Under the pieces are notes generated by a model that saw nothing but the letters and a program-made list of their open reading frames with translations, was not told the DNA's origin and searched no databases. Positions 56,033 through 64,000 of a DNA stretch of 64,000 bases are shown here, in pieces. Location: NCBI RefSeq assembly GCF_019430945.1, contig NZ_JAHYCB010000005.1, forward strand, positions 558,001 to 622,000, given 5' to 3'. The position numbers and the translations under genes were made by a program. The DNA comes from Neorhizobium populisoli. GTDB taxonomy: Bacteria > Pseudomonadota > Alphaproteobacteria > Rhizobiales > Rhizobiaceae. The stretch's first letter is position 1. Each line of letters opens with the position of its first letter.

Positions 56033-57853
56033 TCACTTCCACTTTAGCATAAGCGACTTCCCAAAGCGCACGACCTTATGTTTCAGGCCCTTGGGTTTTG
56101 CGGCTTTCTTGGGTTCCTGCTTAGGTTCCTTTTTGGACGTCACCACCTCAGCCGGCGCTTTCACCTTGACCGGCGCCTCCGGTACGGCGCGTAACTCTGC
56201 GATTTCATGATTAAATTTCTGCGCCTGCTTGGCAGCAAGCCGTCGCATCTCCGGTTCGTCACGGCTATATCGCGTTGCAAGCTTTTCCGCCTGCTCCAAT
56301 GACACCACCAGGCCTGATGCAAAGCCGGCCTGACGAGCCAGTTCCGCCATAAAGCCTTCGACACCACAGGGTTTCTGCGCCTTAACCGGCTTCATCTGTT
56401 GATGAAGTTCGCTGAGACGGTCGATATATCCGGTAGCAAGGGCTAGTCGTCCAGCGATTGCGGCGTTGCCTCTCCACGGCCAACGCGTCTGGCTCGAAGC
56501 GAAGCGCACATCCGCGGGGTAGTCGGCAAAGGTCCAGTTGCTGGCGCGTGGGCACAACGATTCCATACGGCGAATACGACCGTTGAAACTATTGGTTGGT
56601 GCAAATAGCAGACCAACACGCGGATTCGCACGGAAACGATGCGCGATATTCTTGACCGCTACCGGCGACAAGAGCAACGGGCCCCAATATTCTTCGATGG
56701 CCGCTTGCCTAAAATAGTAATCGTTGCGGTCGTCTGTCATGCAGGACAAATTATAGACTATGTCGTCCGAAGCCACGATTTCCGTAATCCGCTCTCGAAA
56801 GGCCGCAATCGGGAAGCCGGTCATTGTCCGTTCGCTCGACATTGCGGACCAGCCCAAAGCACGGGCACGAGCCAATAACGCCTCTTTCGTCGATACGAGA
56901 TACACACGATTGGTTACGGGCGTCAGACGATCTGCAATATCGTCAAAGGACGCTTCATCCTCCACGGAAAGAAAAATAACCGGTCCCGGCACGTCAACCT
57001 TTGGCAAATCCGGCTGCCAATCGCCCGCTCCGACCGTCACCGTCGTACCAGTAATCGAATCAATGATCTGATCCGACGTACCCTGAGAAAGAATATAGTC
57101 CCAGATCAAATCAACGGGATAAGATGTTTCATCGTCTAACAGTCGAAAATTGGCGGCACCTGTTAAACCACCGCGGCGCTCCATCTCGAGCGCATTGAAG
57201 TTGAAAGCACGATATTTGATAAGTGGCGTACGTTTTGCGAGCAATCCCGGCAGATCGACTAACGTCGTATTACCCCGCCACTTCAGCTCATTCTCTATAT
57301 ATACGCTTTCCTTGAAGCCGCGGTCGACGAAATAATCGGTGAATCGAAATTCGTGGAAATGGATGGAGTCGTCGATCGATTTTATCTCAGGGAGCGTCGA
57401 CCAGTATTCGCGAAACGTCGGGCTCGCATGCAGGCGCCGCCGCGTTACCAGGAAGTAGGATTGTAGGAACGCCTTGGTCTTATCCACATACTGGGTCTGG
57501 CCCCAGAAATCGATATCACGGCGCTCCATCTCGTCGAACATTTCGGCAAGATCGAAAACTGGTCCGAACACAGTGTAGTTAAACAGGACGACTTCGTCAT
57601 AATCTGCGAGATTGTCATAGCCGACAACCTCGAGGCCATGGATATAGCCGCCGACGTCAAAGCCGAAATTATCCCGCACGTGGATTTCACTCACATACGG
57701 TTCGATGCGCTTTTTCTGACCATCTACCAGCGGGCCATTGGCAATGACAACAATGCGCTCGATATGCTCGGAAAATTTCGCAAGCAAATGGACAATATGA
57801 TCACTTATCTTTCCATCGCGATCATAGAAAAGAAATATACCAAGTCGGCGCAT
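56033..57853 (-). CDS. Rhamnan synthesis F (RgpF)-like glycosyltransferase
   Basis: This is a 606-residue protein. The N-terminal 250 residues match RgpF: RLGIFLFYDRDGKISDHIVHLL, RDNFGFDVGGYIHGLE, YDEVVLFNYTVFGPV, FWGQTQYV, and SYFLVTRRRL with a DDSIHFHEFRFTDYF tail. A second half of about 300 residues is similar in style to glycan synthesis proteins (LLFAPTNSFNGRIRRMESLCP, TRWPWRGNAAIAGRL). The last 70 residues are lysine- and proline-rich (KKEPKQEPKKAAKPKG). It likely builds a rhamnose-containing polymer, in keeping with the rfb genes nearby. Confidence 0.85.
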   Translation of the reverse strand: MRRLGIFLFYDRDGKISDHIVHLLAKFSEHIERIVVIANGPLVDGQKKRIEPYVSEIHVRDNFGFDVGGYIHGLEVVGYDNLADYDEVVLFNYTVFGPVFDLAEMFDEMERRDIDFWGQTQYVDKTKAFLQSYFLVTRRRLHASPTFREYWSTLPEIKSIDDSIHFHEFRFTDYFVDRGFKESVYIENELKWRGNTTLVDLPGLLAKRTPLIKYRAFNFNALEMERRGGLTGAANFRLLDDETSYPVDLIWDYILSQGTSDQIIDSITGTTVTVGAGDWQPDLPKVDVPGPVIFLSVEDEASFDDIADRLTPVTNRVYLVSTKEALLARARALGWSAMSSERTMTGFPIAAFRERITEIVASDDIVYNLSCMTDDRNDYYFRQAAIEEYWGPLLLSPVAVKNIAHRFRANPRVGLLFAPTNSFNGRIRRMESLCPRASNWTFADYPADVRFASSQTRWPWRGNAAIAGRLALATGYIDRLSELHQQMKPVKAQKPCGVEGFMAELARQAGFASGLVVSLEQAEKLATRYSRDEPEMRRLAAKQAQKFNHEIAELRAVPEAPVKVKAPAEVVTSKKEPKQEPKKAAKPKGLKHKVVRFGKSLMLKWK

Positions 57854-57958
57854 TCATTTTCCTCTATATAGCCTGCTTGCATCCGGAGAGCGCCTTCCAA
57901 TTTGCGCTCACGGCCATTTCAGCAAGCAGTTGCGTACAGCTTCAAGCCTGCATGGCTA

Positions 57959-60181
57959 TTATTCCGCAATCTGCCGAACGAACTTGCCCTTACTTGCTTC
58001 TGCTTCAGCAAAAAACGAAAGGACCTGCTCACGGAGTTTATCGGTCGTGTACTCGTTTGCGAGTTTCTGCTGGGCATTTCGGACAAGATCAAAACGGTAA
58101 GACGGATCATTCGCCAAACGGTTCAGCCCGGCGACCCATTCATCGACATTGCTTGCGAGAATGCCGCACTCATCGGCACAGCATTCGTCGTAAACCGTAC
58201 CCTTACTTGCGATTACTGCGGCGCCGATGGAGGTGTATTCCACCCACTTTGTGTTCGACTTCACGACATTAAAGGGTGTTTTGACCAGCGGGCATATGCC
58301 AATATCCCATTCGGACGTCGCAAACGAACTCATGAACTGTTCGTAATTGCTGATCTGTGGGCGCTTGGACACGCGATCGCCGAACTCGTCAAACGCAGCC
58401 AATTGCGGAATTGATCCGAACAGTTCGAAATGAACATCAGGGTTGCTTCGCAGGAAGGCTGTGACCGCCTCCATTATCATCTCGAGATTGTGAGTATGAT
58501 CGGCCGATGCCATGTATCCAATTTTGCGTACAGGTTTTTCCGTTGCCGGCACGATGACATGACCGGAGGCGTAAATTTTGCCACTCTTCAACGGAGCCGA
58601 GGCCCCAAGCTGAAGTAGACGGTCGCGCAAATTTGGATTCGAGCAGTAGACGAGGTCTGTTTCATTCAGCAAATAGCGCACGGTTCCCACACGCATCGGA
58701 TCATTGTGATAGGCATGTTTGGAGGCGCCAAGATCCAGCGGTATATTCAATAGGTCGTCATCGATATGGAACATCGTTGGAATATCACGCTCTCGCGCCC
58801 ACTCTGTCATGAGGCTCGCATGAGGGCCGCTATAGCGGCAAAACACAATCATCGATGGCGCGACTGTTGCTAACTTCTCGACGATCCACGAGCGCACATC
58901 GTGCCTATCGAGATTCTTGCCGAAAGCATCCTTCAAATGCTGTTCCGTAAGAAATTCGGTGGCGATATGCCCAGCCTCCACCAGCGGCTTCAGCGGCTTG
59001 ACGAAGGCCAACTGAAGTGTCGGCAGATGGCTGTTGGAAACGAACAAGATCCGACGTTCCGGCTTGGTTGGTGCCGGCGGGCGGCTCAGTCCGGGGGAAG
59101 CTCTGCGCGCCGCCGACCAAATCAGGTCGGCATAGCGGCGATAAACTTCGCGCGGCTCCACCAGCATCTTCTGATCCTTGATAAAACGTTCCTGCTGCTG
59201 GATGAAACGCTCAGGATGAGCTGATGCTTCTTCGGCAAATTGGAGCCAATCAGACAAGTCGCTCACTTGGGCGAGGCCGGAATAGTTATCTGTGTCAAGA
59301 GTACCGTTCTTATCTACCCAGACAGCGGTCGGGATACCTGCCAAGACCATGTCGATAATGATCGAAGACGGCGCCGAAATACCGTAGGAAAAGCCGGTCA
59401 GATTGACTTTATAAATCGGATCGTTGTTGATCACGACGTTATCCGCCAGCGCTATGCCATTTTTAAGTGTATATTGGCCGGCGGGATGAGGGCGAAGCGT
59501 AACGCCCTGCTGCTTGCTTGCCAACTCTTCGCAAAACTGGCCGAACAGTTCTCCAAAATCTACTTTAAACCCAGGACTGGAGCTAAGCCGAATTGAATGC
59601 AGGTTCTCACAGACAATACCGCGACCAACCGACGCCTGACGTGGTGCTCTCTGAAGCACGGACGTAGGCCCGGTAACAAATAGCTTGCTGCGTTGCGAAG
59701 GTATTACGGACGTCAGTCTTTCCGACTCGCACCAGCCGCAGATAACATCGGCCGCAAAGATATTTTCTCTGCCATGGGCAAGATCATGCTCTCGGCTCTG
59801 AAGGAACCCGACACACTCATAACCATGCTGTAGCGTCACCGTGACAAAGGACGCCGGCGCTGAACGAAGGATATCGTGTACGATTTTGTGAGGGGGGAGG
59901 CCTGATTCGCTGGGCGCGAAGATTATCCCCGAGCGACTTTGCAAATATTGTAACGCATGCGCCTCTTTCTCGACGACCAGCACCTCTGCACCGGTTGCCT
60001 CCGCGACTTCTTTGACCTCTGCCTGCCAACGTCCGTCACCGTCTCTCTTGATGAAAGCCTGGGTAAGCATGAAGCAGGTCTTCAGCCCAAGATCCCGAGA
60101 GGCAATAAACGCCAAAGGCCGAGCAACGCTGACGTCCTGAACAAGGTTTATTATCAAGACTACGGATGGAACAGTGATCAT
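57959..60181 (-). CDS. Bipartite glycosyltransferase: capsule/CDP-glycerol-type plus GT4-type
   Basis: This is a 740-residue protein made of two GT-B-like parts. Residues 1-360 contain VTVTLQHGYECVGF, RLSSSPGFKV, GVTLRPHPAGQYTL and SSIIIDMVLAGIPTAVWVDKNG, the layout of capsule or CDP-glycerol transferases. Residues 385-740 contain ERRILFVSNSHLPTLQ, FHIDDDLLNIPLDLG, KIGYMASADHTHNLE, FELFGSIPQL and TKWVEYTSIGAAVIASKGTVYDE, typical of GT4-like transferases. It overlaps the downstream gene by four bases. The two activities are inferred and may add adjacent residues of one repeat unit. Confidence 0.8.
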   Translation of the reverse strand: MITVPSVVLIINLVQDVSVARPLAFIASRDLGLKTCFMLTQAFIKRDGDGRWQAEVKEVAEATGAEVLVVEKEAHALQYLQSRSGIIFAPSESGLPPHKIVHDILRSAPASFVTVTLQHGYECVGFLQSREHDLAHGRENIFAADVICGWCESERLTSVIPSQRSKLFVTGPTSVLQRAPRQASVGRGIVCENLHSIRLSSSPGFKVDFGELFGQFCEELASKQQGVTLRPHPAGQYTLKNGIALADNVVINNDPIYKVNLTGFSYGISAPSSIIIDMVLAGIPTAVWVDKNGTLDTDNYSGLAQVSDLSDWLQFAEEASAHPERFIQQQERFIKDQKMLVEPREVYRRYADLIWSAARRASPGLSRPPAPTKPERRILFVSNSHLPTLQLAFVKPLKPLVEAGHIATEFLTEQHLKDAFGKNLDRHDVRSWIVEKLATVAPSMIVFCRYSGPHASLMTEWARERDIPTMFHIDDDLLNIPLDLGASKHAYHNDPMRVGTVRYLLNETDLVYCSNPNLRDRLLQLGASAPLKSGKIYASGHVIVPATEKPVRKIGYMASADHTHNLEMIMEAVTAFLRSNPDVHFELFGSIPQLAAFDEFGDRVSKRPQISNYEQFMSSFATSEWDIGICPLVKTPFNVVKSNTKWVEYTSIGAAVIASKGTVYDECCADECGILASNVDEWVAGLNRLANDPSYRFDLVRNAQQKLANEYTTDKLREQVLSFFAEAEASKGKFVRQIAE

Positions 60182-61710
60182 TGGAGTCCGAACGGTTCAA
60201 CTACGTTGTCGATAGCAGCACGGTGCGCGGTTCTGGAGAGTTCGGAAACAAAGCAATCACTATCGGGAAATAGCTTTCCTACAACGGTATTCATAACCTT
60301 CATGACGTCCTGATAAGCTGCATATTTTCCGGACGCAGAGGTGCTTTTTCCGAGGAACGCGACATTAAGCGAAAGCTCTGGAATGGCTTCCTGAGTTATT
60401 TTGTAGAATGGAATATCGTTAATCGATCCATGCTCGGTACTCATCTGCCTAAAAGCATCCGAAAGGAGAGCTCTCGCCCTCTTGGACAAGAGGATGTTTA
60501 GCCCAGTGCACTCGTCGCTCCATTCGAAACGGACGTCATAATTCAGGCTCATCGCCGTAAACGGACTGGAGACGGAGAGGCCCTTCTGGCGCCGCACAAA
60601 CTTATGGATCAACCCCGTACTTCCAATTCCGTGCAGGAACAGGATAGTAGAATCAACTTTCGACGGTTCCTGCGGCTTGGTCATTTTGACGGACGCCACC
60701 GTATTCAGGAACGCCGACAGGTTATTTGCTCCTGCAACCGGGTCCGCATGCAAATGAAGAAGATGCTCAAGCGCTTTTAGCGTCTCCAACCGCAAACGCG
60801 GTTGCTTGCGCTCCAGATCGTCGCCAAGCGTGCTCACATCGCGGTAGATGATTGTATCGAATACCTCATAAAGCGGATAGCCAACAGACAAAATTTGGCA
60901 TCCGAACGAAAATGCGGTTATGCACCGGTTCAATGATTTGGCGACACTGAAGCTTTGCGCCGAAACTGGCAAGAAAACGACGTGGGATCGCGACAACAGC
61001 GCTTCTTCTTCCGCCTCGCTCCATTCATGCAATTCGAAAGGCACAGGTATAGCCGCCAACGACGCAAGCGCATCCGCTGTCATCGCCTGGCTATTTGTCA
61101 TAATTTCCAGACGAACTGTGAACCCAAGATTCTGTAAAGAACTCAAATGTGGACCAAATGCAGCCAGATCTGCAAGCCCGACCGGGAATAATGCGTTATC
61201 TCCACGACCATACCAGGCCACTCTCAACGTTCTTGTAGCCCATAGATCGCTGTGCTTGGCGTTCAGCAGGCGTCTCAACTTCTCGATATCGAACGTATCG
61301 AAAGAGTCCCCCATGACGTGAACGGGCAACTGCGGGGCATAATCTCGCACGATATCGATGAATGTAGGGGTAGAGCACAAAACGAAATCGGCGTTCGGCA
61401 GGAACTCTTCCAACCAGCTGCGAAACCGCCGCGTTTGGCCGTTGTCGTGCTGACTGAAGTAGTCGTCAAACAGATCGACCCCTACGATCTTGCCGGCTCG
61501 GGCAGCCATACGTGCAATAAGTTGGGAGGTTGCCTCATAGCATTTACTGAACAGATAGACGTCGTGATCGAGATCCTTGAATGCATCGATTGGCAGTACC
61601 GAGACTTCATGCCCTGCAGCAAACAATGGCGCCCTTAGACGTTGGTAACGTATTCTTGCGCCCGCATTGCTTAGATATCGTTCTGTAGGAACAACGATAC
61701 AGATCTTCAT
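60178..61710 (-). CDS. GT4-like glycosyltransferase with orphan C-terminal domain
   Basis: This is a 510-residue protein. The first 330 residues resemble GT4 transferases: KICIVVPTERYLSNAGARIRYQRLRAPLF, VGVDLFDDYFSQHDNG, FVLCSTPTFIDIV, RTLRVAWYGRGDNALFPVGL and SHVVFLPVSAQSFSVAKSLNRCITAF. The last 180 residues (STILFLHGIGSTGLIHKF to the end) match no family I know. It overlaps both neighbouring genes by four bases, so all three are made together. Confidence 0.72.
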   Translation of the reverse strand: MKICIVVPTERYLSNAGARIRYQRLRAPLFAAGHEVSVLPIDAFKDLDHDVYLFSKCYEATSQLIARMAARAGKIVGVDLFDDYFSQHDNGQTRRFRSWLEEFLPNADFVLCSTPTFIDIVRDYAPQLPVHVMGDSFDTFDIEKLRRLLNAKHSDLWATRTLRVAWYGRGDNALFPVGLADLAAFGPHLSSLQNLGFTVRLEIMTNSQAMTADALASLAAIPVPFELHEWSEAEEEALLSRSHVVFLPVSAQSFSVAKSLNRCITAFSFGCQILSVGYPLYEVFDTIIYRDVSTLGDDLERKQPRLRLETLKALEHLLHLHADPVAGANNLSAFLNTVASVKMTKPQEPSKVDSTILFLHGIGSTGLIHKFVRRQKGLSVSSPFTAMSLNYDVRFEWSDECTGLNILLSKRARALLSDAFRQMSTEHGSINDIPFYKITQEAIPELSLNVAFLGKSTSASGKYAAYQDVMKVMNTVVGKLFPDSDCFVSELSRTAHRAAIDNVVEPFGLQ

Positions 61711-63971
61711 GCGACAAGTCTCCTTATCTGCACAGACGACGTCTCCAGTTGGCGAAGATCGGGGAACAGATCGGTTTCCATCGAGAAAATGTCTATCTGC
61801 TCTCCTTCTCGCGACTGTAGACCTGCGGTGAAAGTCGTGGTGAGAAGGTGGAACCGCCCCATGGAAATCATGTTCGACCAGAACTTGGTTGTCATATTCT
61901 GACCGGCTTCATCAAAACCGCCAAACTGGCGCCATTCCGCTGTACGAGCCATCAAAACACGGCCTGAACTAGAGGCCACCGGCCATCTTGCCGGCGGCAG
62001 CAACGGCAAGGTTTCCTCCAGGGCGGAGATTATCGAAGAAATTTGACCGTCTGCACCAATCTCGCCGAACCAACCTGCGAAGACCGGTGCCAGCTTGACC
62101 AAGTTCTTGTTGGACTGCCGCTCGCCAATCAGAAAACAACTTGCGGAAGCAACGTCCGCCGACACCATCAGCGAAGCCAGTTTCTGGATAGAACGCGGTT
62201 CATGCAGGAGAATCGGTGCGGCCATGATCAGCAGTAATTCGCTTTCGACCATGGCGGCCAAACGGTTAAGTACGGCGTTGTTGCTTTCGCCCTCCTCGGC
62301 CACAATGAACCGGCCCGCCCCCGGGAAGAGCCGTTGCAGATGATTTTCAATGAGAGGTGCATCAGCGAGATCGCCGGCGACCAGTACTTTGAGACCCTGT
62401 ACGCCGAGTTGCAGAGCAATGGCTTCCAGGCATGCTATTGCCGCGATGGCATCAGCGGATGCGTTCAACAACGCTGTCGTTGTCGGAACGGCAGCGGCCT
62501 CAACAGCCGTTGATCCTGCCGATTCGATCGCATCAGTCGACATCGTTGGGTATACGAGGGAAACTTCATCAATCGGACCAAAACGGCAGAAGCGGATGGC
62601 TGAAACCGCAGTCCTGGGCTGCACATTCTCTGTCCCCAACGCTGAACTGTCCAGCAGTTCAAGCTCCGGAAAAAGCGCCCCCGCCTCCATGGAGTTTACA
62701 GCACCACAAGGCCGCTCTGGTGGCCGGAAAAGCCATTTTGGCATGTTGTCATGGATTGACGCCATGACAAAACCGGATTCGACAATTGCCGCACCAAACC
62801 CCCAGTTCGACATCAATGCTTCCACAGTGGGAATTGCATCAACAGAAAGCCGCAGGGCTTTACCGCCTTCACCGAGAACATGGGCGGCAACACCTGGCTC
62901 CACGCCAAGAGATGCCAGGATATAATTGCGCACGGTATCGTTCTCGGCGGACGGCAAATGAGAAGCGACCAGCTTAAGCCCAAGCACGCTCTTCAACCAA
63001 TAAAGCAGATCGGGGGCGAAAATCCTTTCAGTCCCCGTAGCGGGGCGAAGATCGATCTTGAGTTCCGTAAGGCGAGCGCTGGGTTGGCGGTGGAGTGCTG
63101 ATTGCAACAACATGCCACCAACCTCACACAGTACGCCAAGATAAGGCTTCTTCCCTGTTGTCGCCAACAATTCGCCGTAGTGAGGTCCACCTCGGCAAAG
63201 AGACGGAAATGGCAGAATAACAAGCTCGACGAGTTCGCCGCCCTGCTCGCAAACCGACATCAGCAGCGGTAAATAAGGATTGGCAAGCTTTACATCGACA
63301 AAGGTCGTCGTATCTGACGCAACCGGTTGCTCCATCAACTGCCGCACGCTATTTTCATGGGCGGGATCGCGTTGATAGCAACGCACAATCTGGAAGGTTG
63401 CCTCTCCGCCATTTTTGGGAAGCATGCGCAACCGCAGCGTTTCGCGGTCGACAAACCAAATGTCACCCAGGTCAAAACATGTGTTCGCATCGAATACGAG
63501 CATATCCGTGGATGACGCGGGCACCGGATCGCTATCTGCAGGCGGAGCGACCGAACTGTGCCAGCTGATCCGATCGAAGCGCTTCAGAACCCCCTCGAGC
63601 CTCTCCCTTATCGCTGGCGCCCCTCGCGGTCTGCCAAGAGAACGCCCACGAATTTCCAATACCTGTATTGCGTCTTCCGCGCTTTCAACGCTCTTCCATG
63701 CGGACGGCAGGTCAGTCGGATGAAACGGAAATGACGGCGGCACGTGCTGAGAACGCGACCGTCCCTCGACCTTCTTCTCTGCTTTCTGCTCAGGGGCGGC
63801 GGAGCGGGGCGCGTTTTGCGACTCCAGATCGACGGCTTTCTGGGCAACGGTTGTCGCCTTTTGCCGAACCTTCTCTCCACCCTTTTTCTTAGCCTTTTTA
63901 GGCTTGCTCTTCAGCGAGGGGAATATAAGCGATAACGCCTTCCGCAGGTATTTCTTCAGCTTCTTCAACAT
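61707..63971 (-). CDS. Large surface-glycan protein with lysine-rich N-terminus, GT2-like C-terminal part
   Basis: This is a 754-residue protein. The N-terminus is strongly basic (KKLKKYLRKAL, KSKPKKAKKKGGEKVRQKA), followed by a polar linker, a middle part of about 330 residues with no family I recognise, and a C-terminal part from about residue 530. The last includes VLVAGDLADAPLIENHLQRLF, SNNAVLNRLAAMVESELLLIM and LMARTAEWRQFGGFDE, which resembles the core of GT2 transferases, but no DxD motif is visible. It is the first complete gene of the cluster seen here. Its start is close to a GGGGG ribosome site. Confidence 0.6.
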   Translation of the reverse strand: MLKKLKKYLRKALSLIFPSLKSKPKKAKKKGGEKVRQKATTVAQKAVDLESQNAPRSAAPEQKAEKKVEGRSRSQHVPPSFPFHPTDLPSAWKSVESAEDAIQVLEIRGRSLGRPRGAPAIRERLEGVLKRFDRISWHSSVAPPADSDPVPASSTDMLVFDANTCFDLGDIWFVDRETLRLRMLPKNGGEATFQIVRCYQRDPAHENSVRQLMEQPVASDTTTFVDVKLANPYLPLLMSVCEQGGELVELVILPFPSLCRGGPHYGELLATTGKKPYLGVLCEVGGMLLQSALHRQPSARLTELKIDLRPATGTERIFAPDLLYWLKSVLGLKLVASHLPSAENDTVRNYILASLGVEPGVAAHVLGEGGKALRLSVDAIPTVEALMSNWGFGAAIVESGFVMASIHDNMPKWLFRPPERPCGAVNSMEAGALFPELELLDSSALGTENVQPRTAVSAIRFCRFGPIDEVSLVYPTMSTDAIESAGSTAVEAAAVPTTTALLNASADAIAAIACLEAIALQLGVQGLKVLVAGDLADAPLIENHLQRLFPGAGRFIVAEEGESNNAVLNRLAAMVESELLLIMAAPILLHEPRSIQKLASLMVSADVASASCFLIGERQSNKNLVKLAPVFAGWFGEIGADGQISSIISALEETLPLLPPARWPVASSSGRVLMARTAEWRQFGGFDEAGQNMTTKFWSNMISMGRFHLLTTTFTAGLQSREGEQIDIFSMETDLFPDLRQLETSSVQIRRLVA

Positions 63972-64000
63972 ACCCCCTACCTATTCAGTCAGTAGATGCA

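Overview
The window reads as a chromosomal segment from an alphaproteobacterium of the Rhizobiaceae (Rhizobium / Neorhizobium / Agrobacterium type). This rests on the high GC content, on rhizobial-type palindromic intergenic repeats (1514-1651, 24729-24860, 54596-54703), on a methyl-accepting chemotaxis protein ending in a WEEF-like tail, on a split mnmD / FAD-oxidase pair, and on a xylose ABC operon with a single-domain ATPase and a ROK repressor. The assignment is made by gene content and is not tested by a database search.

Layout. 1-13.6 kb: purine catabolism on the + strand (xdhA partial, xdhB, xdhC, puuD, guaD), interrupted by a GNAT protein, a DMT exporter and a DUF899 protein, and carrying two paralogous LysR regulators. 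Each LysR gene faces a divergent tiny gene whose product has a DUF1127-like motif. 13.9-19.6 kb: a chemoreceptor, an SDR/SnoaL-like operon opposite an HxlR regulator, an FMN-dependent L-lactate dehydrogenase-type enzyme and an exported nuclease-like protein. 19.8-23.6 kb: the second half of purine breakdown on the - strand (puuE-uraD-mntA-hepT-allA-uraH-metallophosphoesterase), with a HEPN/MNT toxin-antitoxin type pair inserted in the operon. 23.7-28.6 kb: AzlCD exporter, AraC regulator, 2H-phosphoesterase-like DUF1045 protein, and the mnmD / FAD-oxidoreductase divergent pair. 28.6-38.3 kb: a 1248-residue hybrid histidine kinase, a small secreted protein, an RhlE-type DEAD-box helicase, a YcxB-like protein, an SDR, a nucleotidyltransferase and a second DMT transporter. 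38.6-42.7 kb: the conserved circularly permuted ATP-grasp / alpha-E / transglutaminase operon followed by a J-domain-like protein. 42.7-48.5 kb: xylose regulator and transporter (ROK, xylF, xylH, xylG) and a TPR protein. 48.6-50.3 kb: tRNA-Arg(CCG) with a 1.6 kb integrated remnant bounded by 19-bp direct repeats, holding a broken integrase and one DUF2971-like cargo gene. 51.1-64 kb: dTDP-L-rhamnose genes (rfbC-B-D-A order of transcription) and five large surface-glycan proteins, all on the - strand, running off the right edge.

How the genes work together. Guanine is deaminated to xanthine (GuaD), oxidised to urate (XdhAB, matured by XdhC), oxidised to 5-hydroxyisourate at the membrane (PuuD with a fused cytochrome c), then taken through OHCU and allantoin to allantoate (UraH, UraD, PuuE). 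AllA splits ureidoglycolate, but the allantoate-to-ureidoglycolate step is not in this window. The rfb genes would supply dTDP-L-rhamnose to the neighbouring rhamnan-type glycosyltransferases. The most interesting material for follow-up is the minimal tRNA-linked element with its lone cargo gene, the HEPN/MNT pair inside the ureide operon, the two LysR/DUF1127-like divergons, and the unusual multi-domain glycosyltransferases at the right end.
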